A stretch of 64,000 nt of DNA. It comes from Actinoplanes lobatus (GTDB taxonomy: Bacteria; Actinomycetota; Actinomycetes; Mycobacteriales; Micromonosporaceae). The notes beneath the pieces are model-generated. The model searched no databases. It worked only from the letters and a program-made list of their open reading frames with translations, and was not told the DNA's origin. Positions 1-8,214 of the stretch are shown here, in pieces. Where the stretch lies: the NCBI RefSeq assembly GCF_014205215.1, contig NZ_JACHNC010000001.1:6258501-6322500 (forward strand), given 5' to 3'. The stretch's first letter is position 1. Every line of letters starts with the position of its first letter. The translations under genes were made by a program, and so were the position numbers.

Positions 1-55
1 GGCGCCGCCATGAGTTCAAGACTGAGCCCAATGATTCGCTCGCAAGCTCGCTCAT
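1..55 (-). CDS. Possible start of a further operon gene (partial)
   Basis: An ATG at 55-53 overlaps the stop codon of the aldo/keto reductase gene in the ATGA arrangement used elsewhere in this operon. The frame then stays open to the window edge and reads MSELASESLGSVLNSWRR. Only 18 residues are visible, so no function can be given. The segment contains a repeated GCTCGC motif, so it could instead be an intergenic repeat. The overlap geometry is the only support. Confidence 0.4.
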   Translation of the reverse strand, partial: MSELASESLGSVLNSWRR

Positions 56-1089
56 GTGGCGCTCCGGCGGCGGCGGGCCGGATCGGTCACCGACGGCGGC
101 TGGTAGCCCTGGTCACGGGCGGACAGTGTGACGCCGGGCGGCACGATCTTGTCGATCTCGTCGAGTACGTCCCGGCTCAACCGCACCTGGGCCGCGCCGA
201 GCTGGTCCTCCAGCTGTTCGAGGGTGCGCGGGCCGATGATCGGGGCGGTGACGGCCGGGTGTTCCAGGACGAAGCCGAGCGCCAGATGGATTAGGGACAG
301 GCCGGACTGTTCGGCCAGCAGCGCGAGGGCCTCGACGGCGGCGAGCTTGCCGGCGTTCTCCGGCGCGCCGATCTCGAACCGGCCGGGCTGGCGGCCGCCG
401 CGGGTGGTGGCGGGTTGCGGGGCGCCCGCCCGGAACTTGCCGGAGAGCCAGCCGCCGGCCAGCGGGCTCCACGGGATGACGGCGAGGCCGTACCTCTGGG
501 CGATCGGCAGGACCTCGCGTTCGATGCCGCGGGCCAGGATCGAGTACGGCGGCTGCTCGGAGACGACACGCTCCCGGCCGCGCTTCTCGGCGATCCACTG
601 GCCCTCCACGATCGCCGACGGCTCGAACGTGGAGGTGCCGATGTAGCGGATCTTGCCCTGGTGGACGAGGTCGGACAGGGCGCCCAGGGTCTCGTCGAAG
701 TCGGTGTCCTCCTCCGGGCGGTGCACCTGGTAGAGGTCGATGTGGTCGGTGCGCAGCCGGCGCAGGCTGTGCTCCACCTCGCGGACGATCCAGCGGCGGG
801 AGTTGCCGAAGTGGTTCGGGTCGGTGCCGATCTGGCCGTGGAACTTGGTGGCCAGAAAGACGTCGTCGCGCCGGTTCTTCAGCGCCTTGCCGACGATCTC
901 CTCGGATTCGCCCTGGCTGTAGACGTCGGCGGTGTCCACCAGGTTGATGCCGGCGTCCAGGGCCCGGTGGATGATCCGGATGCTGTCGTGGTGGTCGGGG
1001 TTGCCGCGTTCGCCGAACATCATGGTGCCCAGCGCCAGCGCGCTGACCTTGACGCCGGTACGCCCGAACGGCCGCAGGGGAATACTCAT
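52..1089 (-). CDS. Aldo/keto reductase
   Basis: NADPH-dependent oxidoreductase of 345 residues with an (alpha/beta)8 barrel, the usual family length. The catalytic tetrad is visible: Asp52 and Tyr57 in the DTADVY segment, Lys82 in LATKFHG and His123 in QVHRPEED. I chose the ATG at 1089 because it opens on the conserved PLRPFGRTGVKVSALALGTM strand. Frame upstream of it lies inside the preceding monooxygenase gene. It sits 7 bp after that gene and is the last complete member of the organosulfur operon. Reduction of the aldehyde or ketone released by oxidative desulfonation is a plausible role, but the substrate cannot be read from sequence. Confidence 0.9.
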   Translation of the reverse strand: MSIPLRPFGRTGVKVSALALGTMMFGERGNPDHHDSIRIIHRALDAGINLVDTADVYSQGESEEIVGKALKNRRDDVFLATKFHGQIGTDPNHFGNSRRWIVREVEHSLRRLRTDHIDLYQVHRPEEDTDFDETLGALSDLVHQGKIRYIGTSTFEPSAIVEGQWIAEKRGRERVVSEQPPYSILARGIEREVLPIAQRYGLAVIPWSPLAGGWLSGKFRAGAPQPATTRGGRQPGRFEIGAPENAGKLAAVEALALLAEQSGLSLIHLALGFVLEHPAVTAPIIGPRTLEQLEDQLGAAQVRLSRDVLDEIDKIVPPGVTLSARDQGYQPPSVTDPARRRRSAT

Positions 1090-1096
1090 CGGTTGA

Positions 1097-2413
1097 TCAA
1101 CTCCAAAGTGTTCGCCGGGCGGGCAGGCCGTAGTGTTCGCGCAGCGTGCGGCCGGTGTACTCGGTGCGGAACAGGCCGCGCTCCTGGAGGATCGGCACCA
1201 CCTTGGTGGCGAACGCCTCGATGCCGGACGGCAGGACCGCGGGCATGATGTTGAAGCCGTCGGCCGCGCCGTTCTCGAAGTAGTGCTGGATCGTGTCGGC
1301 GACCTGCACCGGCGTACCGCTGAAGGTGCGGTGACCACGTCCGCCGCCGAGCTTGCCGATCAGCTGGCGGACCGTCAGGTTGTCGCGCCGTGCCCACTCC
1401 ACGACCAGGGTGCGGCGGCTCTTGTGGCCCTCGATCTCGTCCTCTTCCGGCAGGTCGGTGGGCAGCGGCTCGTCCAGGCGCAGCCGTTCGACCTCGACGC
1501 CGAGGACGGTGGCCAGCGTGCCGACCGCGTACTCGGGGCTGATCAGCCGTTCCAGCTCGGCCTCCCGTTCGAGGGCCTCGGCCGGGCTGTCGCCGATCAC
1601 CGGAACGATGCCGGGCAGCACGACCACGTGGTCGGGGTCGCGGCCGGCCGCGATGGCACGGCGTTTGATGTCGGCGTAGAACTCCTGGCTCTCGGCGAGG
1701 GTCGGGTTGGCCACGAAGATCGCCTCCGCCCACCTGGCGGCGAACTCCCTGCCGTTGTCCGACGAGCCGGCCTGCACCAGCAGCGGCCAGCCCTGCGGGG
1801 AGCGCGGCACGTTCAGCGCACCCTGCACCTGGAAGTGGGTGCCGTGGTGGTCGATGTCGCGGACCCGGTCGCGGACGGCGTGGACGCCGGACTCCTTGTC
1901 GGCCACGATCGCGTCGTCGGTCCAGCTGTCCCACAGTCTCGTGGAGACCTGGAGGAACTCGTCGGCCCGTTCGTACCGGGTCTTGTGCAGTGGCTGGTCG
2001 GTGAGGCCGAAGTTGCGGGCGGCGGCCTCCCCGGCGGTGGTGACGATGTTCCAGCCGGCCCGGCCGCCGGACAGGTGGTCCAGCGAGGCGAAGCGGCGGG
2101 CCAGGTTGTACGGCTCGTTGTACGAGGTGGACGCCGTCGCGATGAGCCCGATCCGGGTGGTGGTCGCGGCCAGCGCGGCCAGAAGCAGGGTGGGTTCCAG
2201 CTTTCCGGCCGGGCGGCGGCCCGGGTCGCTCCACAGCACCGGGCTGTCGGCCAGGAACACCGAGTCGAACTTGGCGTCCTCGGCGACCCGGGTCAGGTGC
2301 TGGTGGGCGGCGAGCGACAGGTTCGCGTTCGGGTCCGACTCGGGCAGCCGCCAGGACGCCTCGTGGTGGCCGGTGTCGTGCAGGAACAGGTTGAAGTGCA
2401 GTTGCCGGGTCAT
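1097..2413 (-). CDS. LLM-class flavin-dependent monooxygenase (NtaA/SnaA/DszA type), copy 2
   Basis: Bacterial luciferase-like monooxygenase of 438 residues that would use FMNH2 from a partner reductase to oxidise a sulfur or nitrogen compound. NtaA/SnaA/SoxA/DszA hallmarks include the N-terminal HHEASWRLPESDP segment, ASTSYNEPYNLARRFASLDH, GRAGWNIVTT and NVPRSPQGWPLLVQAGSS. The ATG at 2413 overlaps the stop of the upstream paralogue by 4 bases. The two proteins align along their whole length, so this is a tandem duplication. A longer open frame runs upstream but antisense to nothing real. Role in the operon: probably a second substrate-specific desulfonating or desulfurising oxygenase. Confidence 0.9.
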   Translation of the reverse strand: MTRQLHFNLFLHDTGHHEASWRLPESDPNANLSLAAHQHLTRVAEDAKFDSVFLADSPVLWSDPGRRPAGKLEPTLLLAALAATTTRIGLIATASTSYNEPYNLARRFASLDHLSGGRAGWNIVTTAGEAAARNFGLTDQPLHKTRYERADEFLQVSTRLWDSWTDDAIVADKESGVHAVRDRVRDIDHHGTHFQVQGALNVPRSPQGWPLLVQAGSSDNGREFAARWAEAIFVANPTLAESQEFYADIKRRAIAAGRDPDHVVVLPGIVPVIGDSPAEALEREAELERLISPEYAVGTLATVLGVEVERLRLDEPLPTDLPEEDEIEGHKSRRTLVVEWARRDNLTVRQLIGKLGGGRGHRTFSGTPVQVADTIQHYFENGAADGFNIMPAVLPSGIEAFATKVVPILQERGLFRTEYTGRTLREHYGLPARRTLWS

Positions 2414-3738
2414 GCGGATGTCAGCTCCAGGCTGTTGACGGGACGGGGGAGGCCGTAGTGGTCGCGCAGGGTGGTGCCCTCGTAGTCGGTGCGGAACAGC
2501 CCGCGGGCCTGGAGGATCGGCACGACCTGGTCGACGAAGGCGGTGAGGCCGGACGGCAGGACCGCGGGCATGATGTTGAAGCCGTCGGCGGCGCCGCTGT
2601 GGAACCAGTCCTCGATGGTGTCGGCGACCTGCTCGGGGGTGCCGGCGAAGGTGCGGTGGCCGCGGCCGCCGCCGAGCCGGCCGATCAGCTGCCGGACCGT
2701 CAGGTTCTCCCGCCGGGCCAGGTCGACGATCAGCGTGAAGCGGCTCTTGGCGCCCTCGATCTCGTCCTCGGTCGGCAGGTTCTCCGGCAGCGGCTCGTCC
2801 AGGGGCAGGTCGGCCGGGTCGAGCTGGAAGCGCTCGGCGAGCTGCCGCCGGGCGTACTCGGGGCTGATCAGCCGTTCCAGCTCGGCGTCGAGCTCCTGGG
2901 CCTCGGCCTCGGTGGCGGCGATGACCGGCACGATCCCGGGCAGGATCTTGATGTGGTCCGGGTCGCGGCCCAGCGCGGCCGCCCGCTGCTTGAGGTCGGC
3001 GTAGAAGGCCCGGGCCTCGGCGAGGGTCTGCTGGGCGGTGAACACGGCCTCGGCGTAGCGGGCGGCGAACTGCCGGCCGTCCTCCGAGGAGCCGGCCTGC
3101 ACCAGCAGCGGCCAGCCCTGCGGGGAGCGCGGCACGTTGAGCGGCCCGTCCACCCGGAACCAGCGGCCCCGATGGTTGATCGGCCGGACCTTCGCCGCGT
3201 CGGCGTGGACGCCCGCGGCCTTGTCGGCGATCACCGCGTCGTCGGTCCAGCTGTCCCACAGTTTCGTGGTGACCTCGACGAACTCGGCGGCACGTTCGTA
3301 CCGGTCGCGGTGTGCCGGGACGTCGTCGAGGCCGAAGTTGCGGGCCGCGTCCGCGCCGGCGGTGGTGACGATGTTCCAGCCGGCCCGGCCGCCGGAGACG
3401 TGATCGACCGAGGCGAACCGGCGGGCCAGGTTGTAGGGCTCGTTGTAGGAGGTGGAGGCGGTGGCGATCAGCCCGATGCGCTCGGTGACCGCGGCCAGGG
3501 CGGTGAGCAGCACGGTCGGCTCCAGCTTCCCGGCCGGCCGTCGGCCCGGGTCGCCCTGGAGCACCGGGCTGTCGGCGAAGAAGACCGAATCCAGCTTCCC
3601 GCGTTCGGCGATCCGGGCCAGGTTCTGGAAGTGCTTCACGTCCCAGCTCGCGTACGGGTCCGACTCGGGCAACCGCCACGACGCCTCGTGGTGGCCGACG
3701 CTCATCAGGAACGCGTTGAGGTGCAGCTTTCTAGGCAT
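2410..3738 (-). CDS. LLM-class flavin-dependent monooxygenase (NtaA/SnaA/DszA type), copy 1
   Basis: 442 residues, same family as the adjacent copy, with HHEASWRLPESDPYASWD near the N-terminus, ASTSYNEPYNLARRFASVDH and GRAGWNIVTTAG in the barrel core, and NVPRSPQGWPLLVQAGSSEDG. It needs reduced flavin, which the flavin reductase at 6352-6849 could supply. The ATG at 3738 lies inside the end of the ABC ATPase gene (8-base overlap), indicating translational coupling. Dimethylsulfone, alkanesulfonate or sulfur heterocycle oxidation all occur in this family, so the exact substrate is open. Confidence 0.9.
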   Translation of the reverse strand: MPRKLHLNAFLMSVGHHEASWRLPESDPYASWDVKHFQNLARIAERGKLDSVFFADSPVLQGDPGRRPAGKLEPTVLLTALAAVTERIGLIATASTSYNEPYNLARRFASVDHVSGGRAGWNIVTTAGADAARNFGLDDVPAHRDRYERAAEFVEVTTKLWDSWTDDAVIADKAAGVHADAAKVRPINHRGRWFRVDGPLNVPRSPQGWPLLVQAGSSEDGRQFAARYAEAVFTAQQTLAEARAFYADLKQRAAALGRDPDHIKILPGIVPVIAATEAEAQELDAELERLISPEYARRQLAERFQLDPADLPLDEPLPENLPTEDEIEGAKSRFTLIVDLARRENLTVRQLIGRLGGGRGHRTFAGTPEQVADTIEDWFHSGAADGFNIMPAVLPSGLTAFVDQVVPILQARGLFRTDYEGTTLRDHYGLPRPVNSLELTSA

Positions 3739-4465
3739 CGGCGGCCACCCCCAGACGGTCCAGCAGGAGGCTGCGCAACTCGGCGAATCCGGCGTCGGAG
3801 CGGGACCGGTTGGTCAGCTCCACCCGGACGTCGGTGTCGACCACCCCGGCGTCCAGCAGGATCACCCGGTCGGCGAGCACGATGGCCTCGTCGACGTCGT
3901 GGGTGACCAGCAGGACCGCCGGCCGGTGCTTCTCGCACAACTGGCGCAGCAGGGCGTGCATCCGGATCCGGGTGAGCGCGTCCAGCGCGCCGAACGGCTC
4001 GTCGGCCAGCAGCAGCTGCGGCTCGCGGACCAGCGACCGGGCCAGCGAGGCCCGCTGCTGCTCACCGCCGGAGAGTTGGTAGGGCCAGGCGCGCTCCCGG
4101 CCGGCGAGGCCCACCTCGGCCAGCGCCTTGCGGCCCCGGTCGGCCGCGCCGGCGCCGCGCAGCCCGAAGACCACGTTGTCCAGGACCCGCTTCCAGGGCA
4201 GCAGCCGGGAGTCCTGGAAGACCACCGACACCGACTCCGGGACCTGGATCCGGCCGTGCCCGGCGACGTCGCGGTCCAGGCCGGCCAGCGCCCGCAGCAG
4301 GGTGCTCTTGCCGGTGCCGGAGCGGCCGATCAGGGCCACGAACTCGCCGGGCGCGATGTCCAGGTCGAGGCCGTTGAGGACACCACCGTCCTTGTTGAAA
4401 CTGCGGTGCAGGTTGCGGACTCGGACCGCCGGTTCGGTGGTCAGCCCTCGAGCGTCTGTCGCCAT
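3731..4465 (-). CDS. ssuB: ABC transporter ATPase, aliphatic sulfonate/nitrate type
   Basis: Cytoplasmic ATPase of 244 residues. Walker A GRSGTGKST is at 47-55, the Q-loop Gln near 84, the signature LSGGEQQR from 131, Walker B LLLADEP near 151 and the H-loop His near 179. This matches the SsuB/TauB/NrtD group in length and motif spacing. Its start lies 25 bases inside the permease gene, and its end overlaps the first monooxygenase gene. Together with the permease and binding protein it should power import of an organosulfur compound. SsuB versus TauB cannot be settled by eye. Confidence 0.88.
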   Translation of the reverse strand: MATDARGLTTEPAVRVRNLHRSFNKDGGVLNGLDLDIAPGEFVALIGRSGTGKSTLLRALAGLDRDVAGHGRIQVPESVSVVFQDSRLLPWKRVLDNVVFGLRGAGAADRGRKALAEVGLAGRERAWPYQLSGGEQQRASLARSLVREPQLLLADEPFGALDALTRIRMHALLRQLCEKHRPAVLLVTHDVDEAIVLADRVILLDAGVVDTDVRVELTNRSRSDAGFAELRSLLLDRLGVAADA

Positions 4466-5280
4466 GCCAGCACCCTCCTCCCGGTGAAGCGGACGGCGCT
4501 GTCGGCGCAGTAGCCGAAGATGCCGTAGATGACCAGGCCGACCACGATGACGTCGGTCTGCCCGTACTGTTCGGCCAGCGTGATCATGTAGCCGATGCCG
4601 GCGACCGCGTTGTAGTGCTCGACGACCACCAGGCCGAGCAGCGAGGAGGTGACCGCGAACCGCATGCCGAGCAGGAAGCCGGGCAGCGCCCCCGGCAGCA
4701 CCACGTGCCGGATGAACTCGCCGTGGTTGATGCCGATCGTCTCGGCCAGTTCGGCGTACTTGCCGTCGATGCCGCGCAGCCCGTTGTGCGTGTGGATGTA
4801 GATCGGGACCAGGCTGATCAGCGCGATCGTGATGACCTTCATCTCCTCGCCGATGCCGAACCAGGCGATGAACAGCGGGATGATCGCGAGCGTGGGGACG
4901 GACCGCTTGATCTGGATCGGCCCGTCGATCAGCGACTCACCGAACCGGGACAGCCCGGAGATCACCGCGAGGACGGCGCCGGTCACCACCCCGAGGGTCA
5001 GGCCGACCAGCGACCGCTGGAGCGAGGCGACGATGTTGCCGAGCAGGTCGTGGTTGACCCACTGGTCCTGGAAGGCCACCACCACGTCCCACGGGGCGGA
5101 CAGGATGGCCGGTTTGATCAGGCCGGTGGCCGAGCCGATCGACCAGATGGCCAGGGCGAGCGCCGGGCCGAACCAGAACGAGAACCGGATGCGGTGGCCG
5201 GGGCCGAGACGGCGGCGGACGACGCGCTGGTCGGTGGTGTCCGGGATGGTCACCGGGGCGGTGTGCAGGGTGGCGGTCAT
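4441..5280 (-). CDS. ssuC: ABC transporter permease, aliphatic sulfonate type
   Basis: Inner-membrane permease of 279 residues with a cytoplasmic N-terminus and about six hydrophobic segments. It carries the binding-protein-dependent transport (BPD_transp_1) fold. The coupling EAA-like loop reads AETIGINHGEFIRHVVLPGALPG. Its ATG overlaps the stop of the substrate-binding protein gene by 4 bases (5277-5280), and its 3' end overlaps the ATPase gene. It forms the membrane channel of the sulfonate-type importer encoded here. Confidence 0.88.
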   Translation of the reverse strand: MTATLHTAPVTIPDTTDQRVVRRRLGPGHRIRFSFWFGPALALAIWSIGSATGLIKPAILSAPWDVVVAFQDQWVNHDLLGNIVASLQRSLVGLTLGVVTGAVLAVISGLSRFGESLIDGPIQIKRSVPTLAIIPLFIAWFGIGEEMKVITIALISLVPIYIHTHNGLRGIDGKYAELAETIGINHGEFIRHVVLPGALPGFLLGMRFAVTSSLLGLVVVEHYNAVAGIGYMITLAEQYGQTDVIVVGLVIYGIFGYCADSAVRFTGRRVLAWRQTLEG

Positions 5281-6341
5281 GTGGCATCACCCGTGACCAC
5301 CCGGTCGCCGGCGGCGTCCGCCTGGACCTTCTCGAAACGGCGGTCGACCAGCGTGGTCACGTCGAGCTTGTCGTGCTTCTGCTCGGTGGCCAGCAGGTCG
5401 GCGGTCTCCTGGAGCCGTTTGATCGCGTTGTCCCAGGTGGCCGGGATGCCCTTGTCGCCGTTGATCTCGACGACCGCCTTGGCGTCCGCCGCGCTGAGCT
5501 TCTGCGAGTCCTGGTAGTAGGCCTTCGCGAACTCGGCGGGGTGGTCGTTCGCCCAGAGCAGGGCCTTGGTGCGGATGCCCACGTAGACCTTCAGGGCCGC
5601 CGCCCGGTCCGCGTCCTCCACCGCCGTGGTGAGGCAGTACAGGGTGGACGCGTCGTCACGGATGCCGGTGTTGATCGAGGTGGCGCCCGGGTACTTCGCC
5701 TCGTACAGCTTGATGTTCTGCGCCCCGATCGGGGCGACGTCGACCGCCTTGGTGCCGAGTGAGGTGACGTACGAGTCGCCGGTGCTGGTCAGCTCGATCA
5801 GCTGGACGTCCTTCTGGCTCAGCCCGGCCTTCTGGAGCACCCGCAGGACCAGCGCGCCCTGGGCCTGGCCGGCGCTGTAGGCGATCTTCTTGCCGCGCAG
5901 GTCGGCCAGCGAGGCGACGTTCACGCCCGGCGCGACGCCCAGTTTGTAGATCGGGTGGTCGAGCGGGTCGATGGTGACCGCCTGGAACACGATCTTCGTG
6001 GAGGTGCCGGTCCACGCCGCGAACAGTGACGGGATGTCGGCGACCGAGCTGCAGTCCAGCTTGTCGGCGCGGAACGCCTGGATGCTCTGCGGGCCGCCGC
6101 TGATGTTGGCCCACTCGGTGGTGATACCGGCGGCGCTCAGCTCCTCGTCCAGGCCGGACGCGCCGAGGATCGCCTGGATCTGCGGGTCGCCGATGCGCAG
6201 CGTGGTGCCGCTGGGGACCTTGTCGGGCAGGGCGGCGGACAGTTCCAGTTTGGTGGTGGCCTCCTCGCTGCCGCAGGCGGCGCCAGTGGCCAGGACCGTC
6301 GCGAGGACGGCGAGGACGGCTTTCCGGGGAATCGTGATCAT
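5277..6341 (-). CDS. ssuA: ABC transporter substrate-binding lipoprotein, sulfonate type
   Basis: 354 residues. It begins with a Lys/Arg-containing n-region and a hydrophobic stretch ending LATGAAC, a somewhat divergent lipobox, so Cys is the likely lipidated residue. The mature part is a type II periplasmic-binding fold of the SsuA/NrtA/THI5 group (TLRIGDPQ, DLRGKKIAYSAGQAQGALVLRVL, then helical C-lobe). It lies 10 bp after the flavin reductase gene and overlaps the permease gene. It should capture the organosulfur substrate outside the membrane. Taurine or another alkanesulfonate are both possible. Confidence 0.88.
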   Translation of the reverse strand: MITIPRKAVLAVLATVLATGAACGSEEATTKLELSAALPDKVPSGTTLRIGDPQIQAILGASGLDEELSAAGITTEWANISGGPQSIQAFRADKLDCSSVADIPSLFAAWTGTSTKIVFQAVTIDPLDHPIYKLGVAPGVNVASLADLRGKKIAYSAGQAQGALVLRVLQKAGLSQKDVQLIELTSTGDSYVTSLGTKAVDVAPIGAQNIKLYEAKYPGATSINTGIRDDASTLYCLTTAVEDADRAAALKVYVGIRTKALLWANDHPAEFAKAYYQDSQKLSAADAKAVVEINGDKGIPATWDNAIKRLQETADLLATEQKHDKLDVTTLVDRRFEKVQADAAGDRVVTGDAT

Positions 6342-6351
6342 GGCGTCCTTC

Positions 6352-6849
6352 TCAGAGGGCGTGGTAGTGGCCGGCGTGGTAGAGCAGGGGAGCGCCTTCC
6401 TCGGCGAGTTCGGCCTCCTCGACCCGGCCGATGACCAGGTGGGAGCCGCCGGCCGGGTGGCGGTGCTCGATCGAGATCCGGAGCCAGGCGGCGGCGTCCT
6501 CCAGCACCGGTTCGCCGGTGGGCAGCCGGCGCCAGCGGGTCGGGGCGCCGAACCGGTCGATGCCGCTGGTGGCGAAGGTCTGTGCCAGCGCGGTGTGCTC
6601 GGCGCCGAGCAGGTGGATGACCGCGGTGTCGGCGTCGCGCAGGTGCGGCCAGACCGAGCCGGTGGCGGCGACGCTGAACGACAGCAGCGGTGGTTCGGCC
6701 GAGAGCGACGCGAGGGAGGTGACGGTCACGCCGGCCGCACCGCGCCCGGCATCGGTGGTCACGACGGCCACGCCGGCGGCGTGCCGGCGGAAGGCCTGGC
6801 GGAACAGTGCGGCGTCGACCGGTGTCGGCCGGGAAACGATGACGGTCAT
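6352..6849 (-). CDS. Flavin reductase (NADH:FMN oxidoreductase domain)
   Basis: 165-residue flavin reductase-like (split beta-barrel) protein of the HpaC/DszD/MsuE type, with FRQAFRRHAAGVAVVTTD at the start and GVTVTSLASLSAEPPLLSFSV as the flavin-binding core. It would supply FMNH2 to the two monooxygenases downstream. I chose ATG 6849 because a GGAG lies 7 bases upstream. An upstream in-frame ATG at 6882 lies within the proposed -10 box. It is the first gene of the operon running to the window edge. Confidence 0.88.
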   Translation of the reverse strand: MTVIVSRPTPVDAALFRQAFRRHAAGVAVVTTDAGRGAAGVTVTSLASLSAEPPLLSFSVAATGSVWPHLRDADTAVIHLLGAEHTALAQTFATSGIDRFGAPTRWRRLPTGEPVLEDAAAWLRISIEHRHPAGGSHLVIGRVEEAELAEEGAPLLYHAGHYHAL

Positions 6850-6880
6850 GCGGGGCTCCGTTCGATCGGGCTCGCAATCC

Positions 6881-6908
6881 ATACTAATCCGCTAGGCTTA
6901 GGAGGCAA
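6881..6908 (-). promoter_or_regulatory. Candidate promoter of the organosulfur operon
   Basis: On the minus strand TTGCCT (6908-6903) and TAGTAT (6886-6881) are separated by 16 bases, a good match to the -35/-10 pair of the housekeeping sigma factor. A start about 7 bases further on would give a leader of about 25 nt to the flavin reductase ATG. No sulfur-regulator site was recognised. Confidence 0.55.
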
Positions 6909-6939
6909 TATTGCGCCCCACTGAAGTTAGTAATCCCAG

Positions 6940-8136
6940 CTAGATCGAGGGGTTCGCGTACACCTGATCCAGTGCGACCGCCCCGCCGGCCACCGCCAGT
7001 ACGTTCTCCGGGAAGCTCGACGGGTGCACGGTGGTGGTCATGTCGGCGCCCGCCGACGACCACGCCGCCACCTCCGCGCGCAACGCCGCGAGACAACCGG
7101 GCACCCGGTTCGCGCCCGCCTCCGACACCAGCAGCACGTCCGGGTCGAACAGGTCCAGCAGCAGGGCGGCGGCCCGGCCCACCCGGCGGGCGCGCTCCTC
7201 CAGCAGCGCCACCGCCCCCGCGGAGCCGGCCAGTGCGGCGTCCACCACGGCGTGGATGTCCGGGCGTTCGATCAGGCCGGCGGCCAGCGCCCGGCGGACC
7301 AGCGCCCGCTCGCCGACCGCGGCCTGTAGACAGCCGATCCGGCCGCAGGAGCACGGTTCGGCACAGCCCTCGACCGGCAGGTGGGCGACCGCGCCGGCCG
7401 CCGACCGCGGGCCCTGATGGATCACGCCGCCGGTCGCGAACGCCACGTCGACCACGTTGCCCACGAAGATCTGCACGGCACTGCGGCGGGCGGCCCCGGC
7501 TACCCGTCCGAGCAGTTGTTCGGCACGCAGCAGGGCCCGGGAGTTGCTGTCCACCCGGACCGGCAGCCGGGTGGCGGCGGACAGGGTCGCGGCCACCGGC
7601 ACGTCACGCCAGCCCAGCACCGGGTGCTCGACGACCGTACCGTTGACGCCGTCCACCCAGCCGCCGGTGGCCAGACCCAGGCCGAGGATCCGGCGGCGGC
7701 GCCCGTGCTCGCGGCGGATCGCCGCCACCCGGTCGGCGACCGCCGCCAGCACACTCTGCGGATCGCGGCGCCCGTGCGGATCCTGATGGCGAACCAGCAC
7801 CCGGCCGCGCAGATTCAGCAGCGCCACCGTGGCCCGGGGGACCGCGATGTGCACCCCGATCACGCCGACCGCGGCGGAGTCCACGTCCAGCGGCACGTGC
7901 GGGCGGCCGATACCCGGCCGGACCACCGCCTCCGGCACCTCGCGGACCAGGCCGCGCTCCTGCAACGACGCCGCGATGCCGCTGACCGTGGCCGCGGACA
8001 GCCGGGTCGCCCGGGCGATCGAACTGCGCGCGATCGGTCCATGGTCGAGGACGGCTCGCAGCACCGCCGCCGTCGAGTCCGGCGATCGGCGCGCGGCCGG
8101 CAACGGCAGGTCGCTGCGCCGAGTCGTGCGCTGCAC
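6940..8136 (-). CDS. ROK-family transcriptional regulator
   Basis: 398 residues, starting with GTG. An N-terminal winged helix (about residues 20-75: STAAVLRAVLDHGPIARSSI, then SAATVSGIAASLQERGLV) precedes a ROK sugar-kinase-like domain with the zinc motif CSCGRIGCLQ near residue 265. The family includes NagC and XylR repressors that respond to sugars. No glucosyl-kinase catalytic DxGxT-type site is obvious, consistent with a regulator rather than a kinase. It is encoded upstream of, and in the same direction as, the organosulfur operon. The gap is short (about 30 bp to that promoter), but a regulatory link is unproven. A TAATCT box 7 bases before the GTG suggests a leaderless mRNA. Confidence 0.88.
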   Translation of the reverse strand: MQRTTRRSDLPLPAARRSPDSTAAVLRAVLDHGPIARSSIARATRLSAATVSGIAASLQERGLVREVPEAVVRPGIGRPHVPLDVDSAAVGVIGVHIAVPRATVALLNLRGRVLVRHQDPHGRRDPQSVLAAVADRVAAIRREHGRRRRILGLGLATGGWVDGVNGTVVEHPVLGWRDVPVAATLSAATRLPVRVDSNSRALLRAEQLLGRVAGAARRSAVQIFVGNVVDVAFATGGVIHQGPRSAAGAVAHLPVEGCAEPCSCGRIGCLQAAVGERALVRRALAAGLIERPDIHAVVDAALAGSAGAVALLEERARRVGRAAALLLDLFDPDVLLVSEAGANRVPGCLAALRAEVAAWSSAGADMTTTVHPSSFPENVLAVAGGAVALDQVYANPSI

Positions 8137-8178
8137 GCCGCCGAGATTATCCCGCCGTAGGCCGGATGACGGCTTTCC

Positions 8179-8205
8179 GTTACCGGACGTTTTACGGTCG
8201 GTAAC
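8179..8205. promoter_or_regulatory. Inverted repeat upstream of the ROK gene
   Basis: GTTACCG (8179-8185) and CGGTAAC (8199-8205) are perfect inverted arms separated by 13 bases. The site lies between the end of the PucR gene and the start of the ROK gene, 43 bp from the latter's GTG. Autoregulation by the ROK protein is the simplest reading; a weak terminator for the PucR gene is the alternative. Confidence 0.45.
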
Positions 8206-8214
8206 ACTGCCGGG

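Noticed and set aside
415..1248. Plus-strand open frame over the aldo/keto reductase
   Set aside because: Antisense shadow typical of high-GC DNA; no family features, while the minus strand has catalytic motifs.
1097..3679. A single 860-residue open frame covering both monooxygenases
   Set aside because: Only its second half is a real protein. The first half is the paralogue's DNA read in the wrong frame; the true upstream protein uses another frame ending at 2410.
6849..6882. Upstream ATG extension of the flavin reductase
   Set aside because: It overlaps the proposed -10 box and lacks a ribosome site, while ATG 6849 has GGAG at proper spacing.
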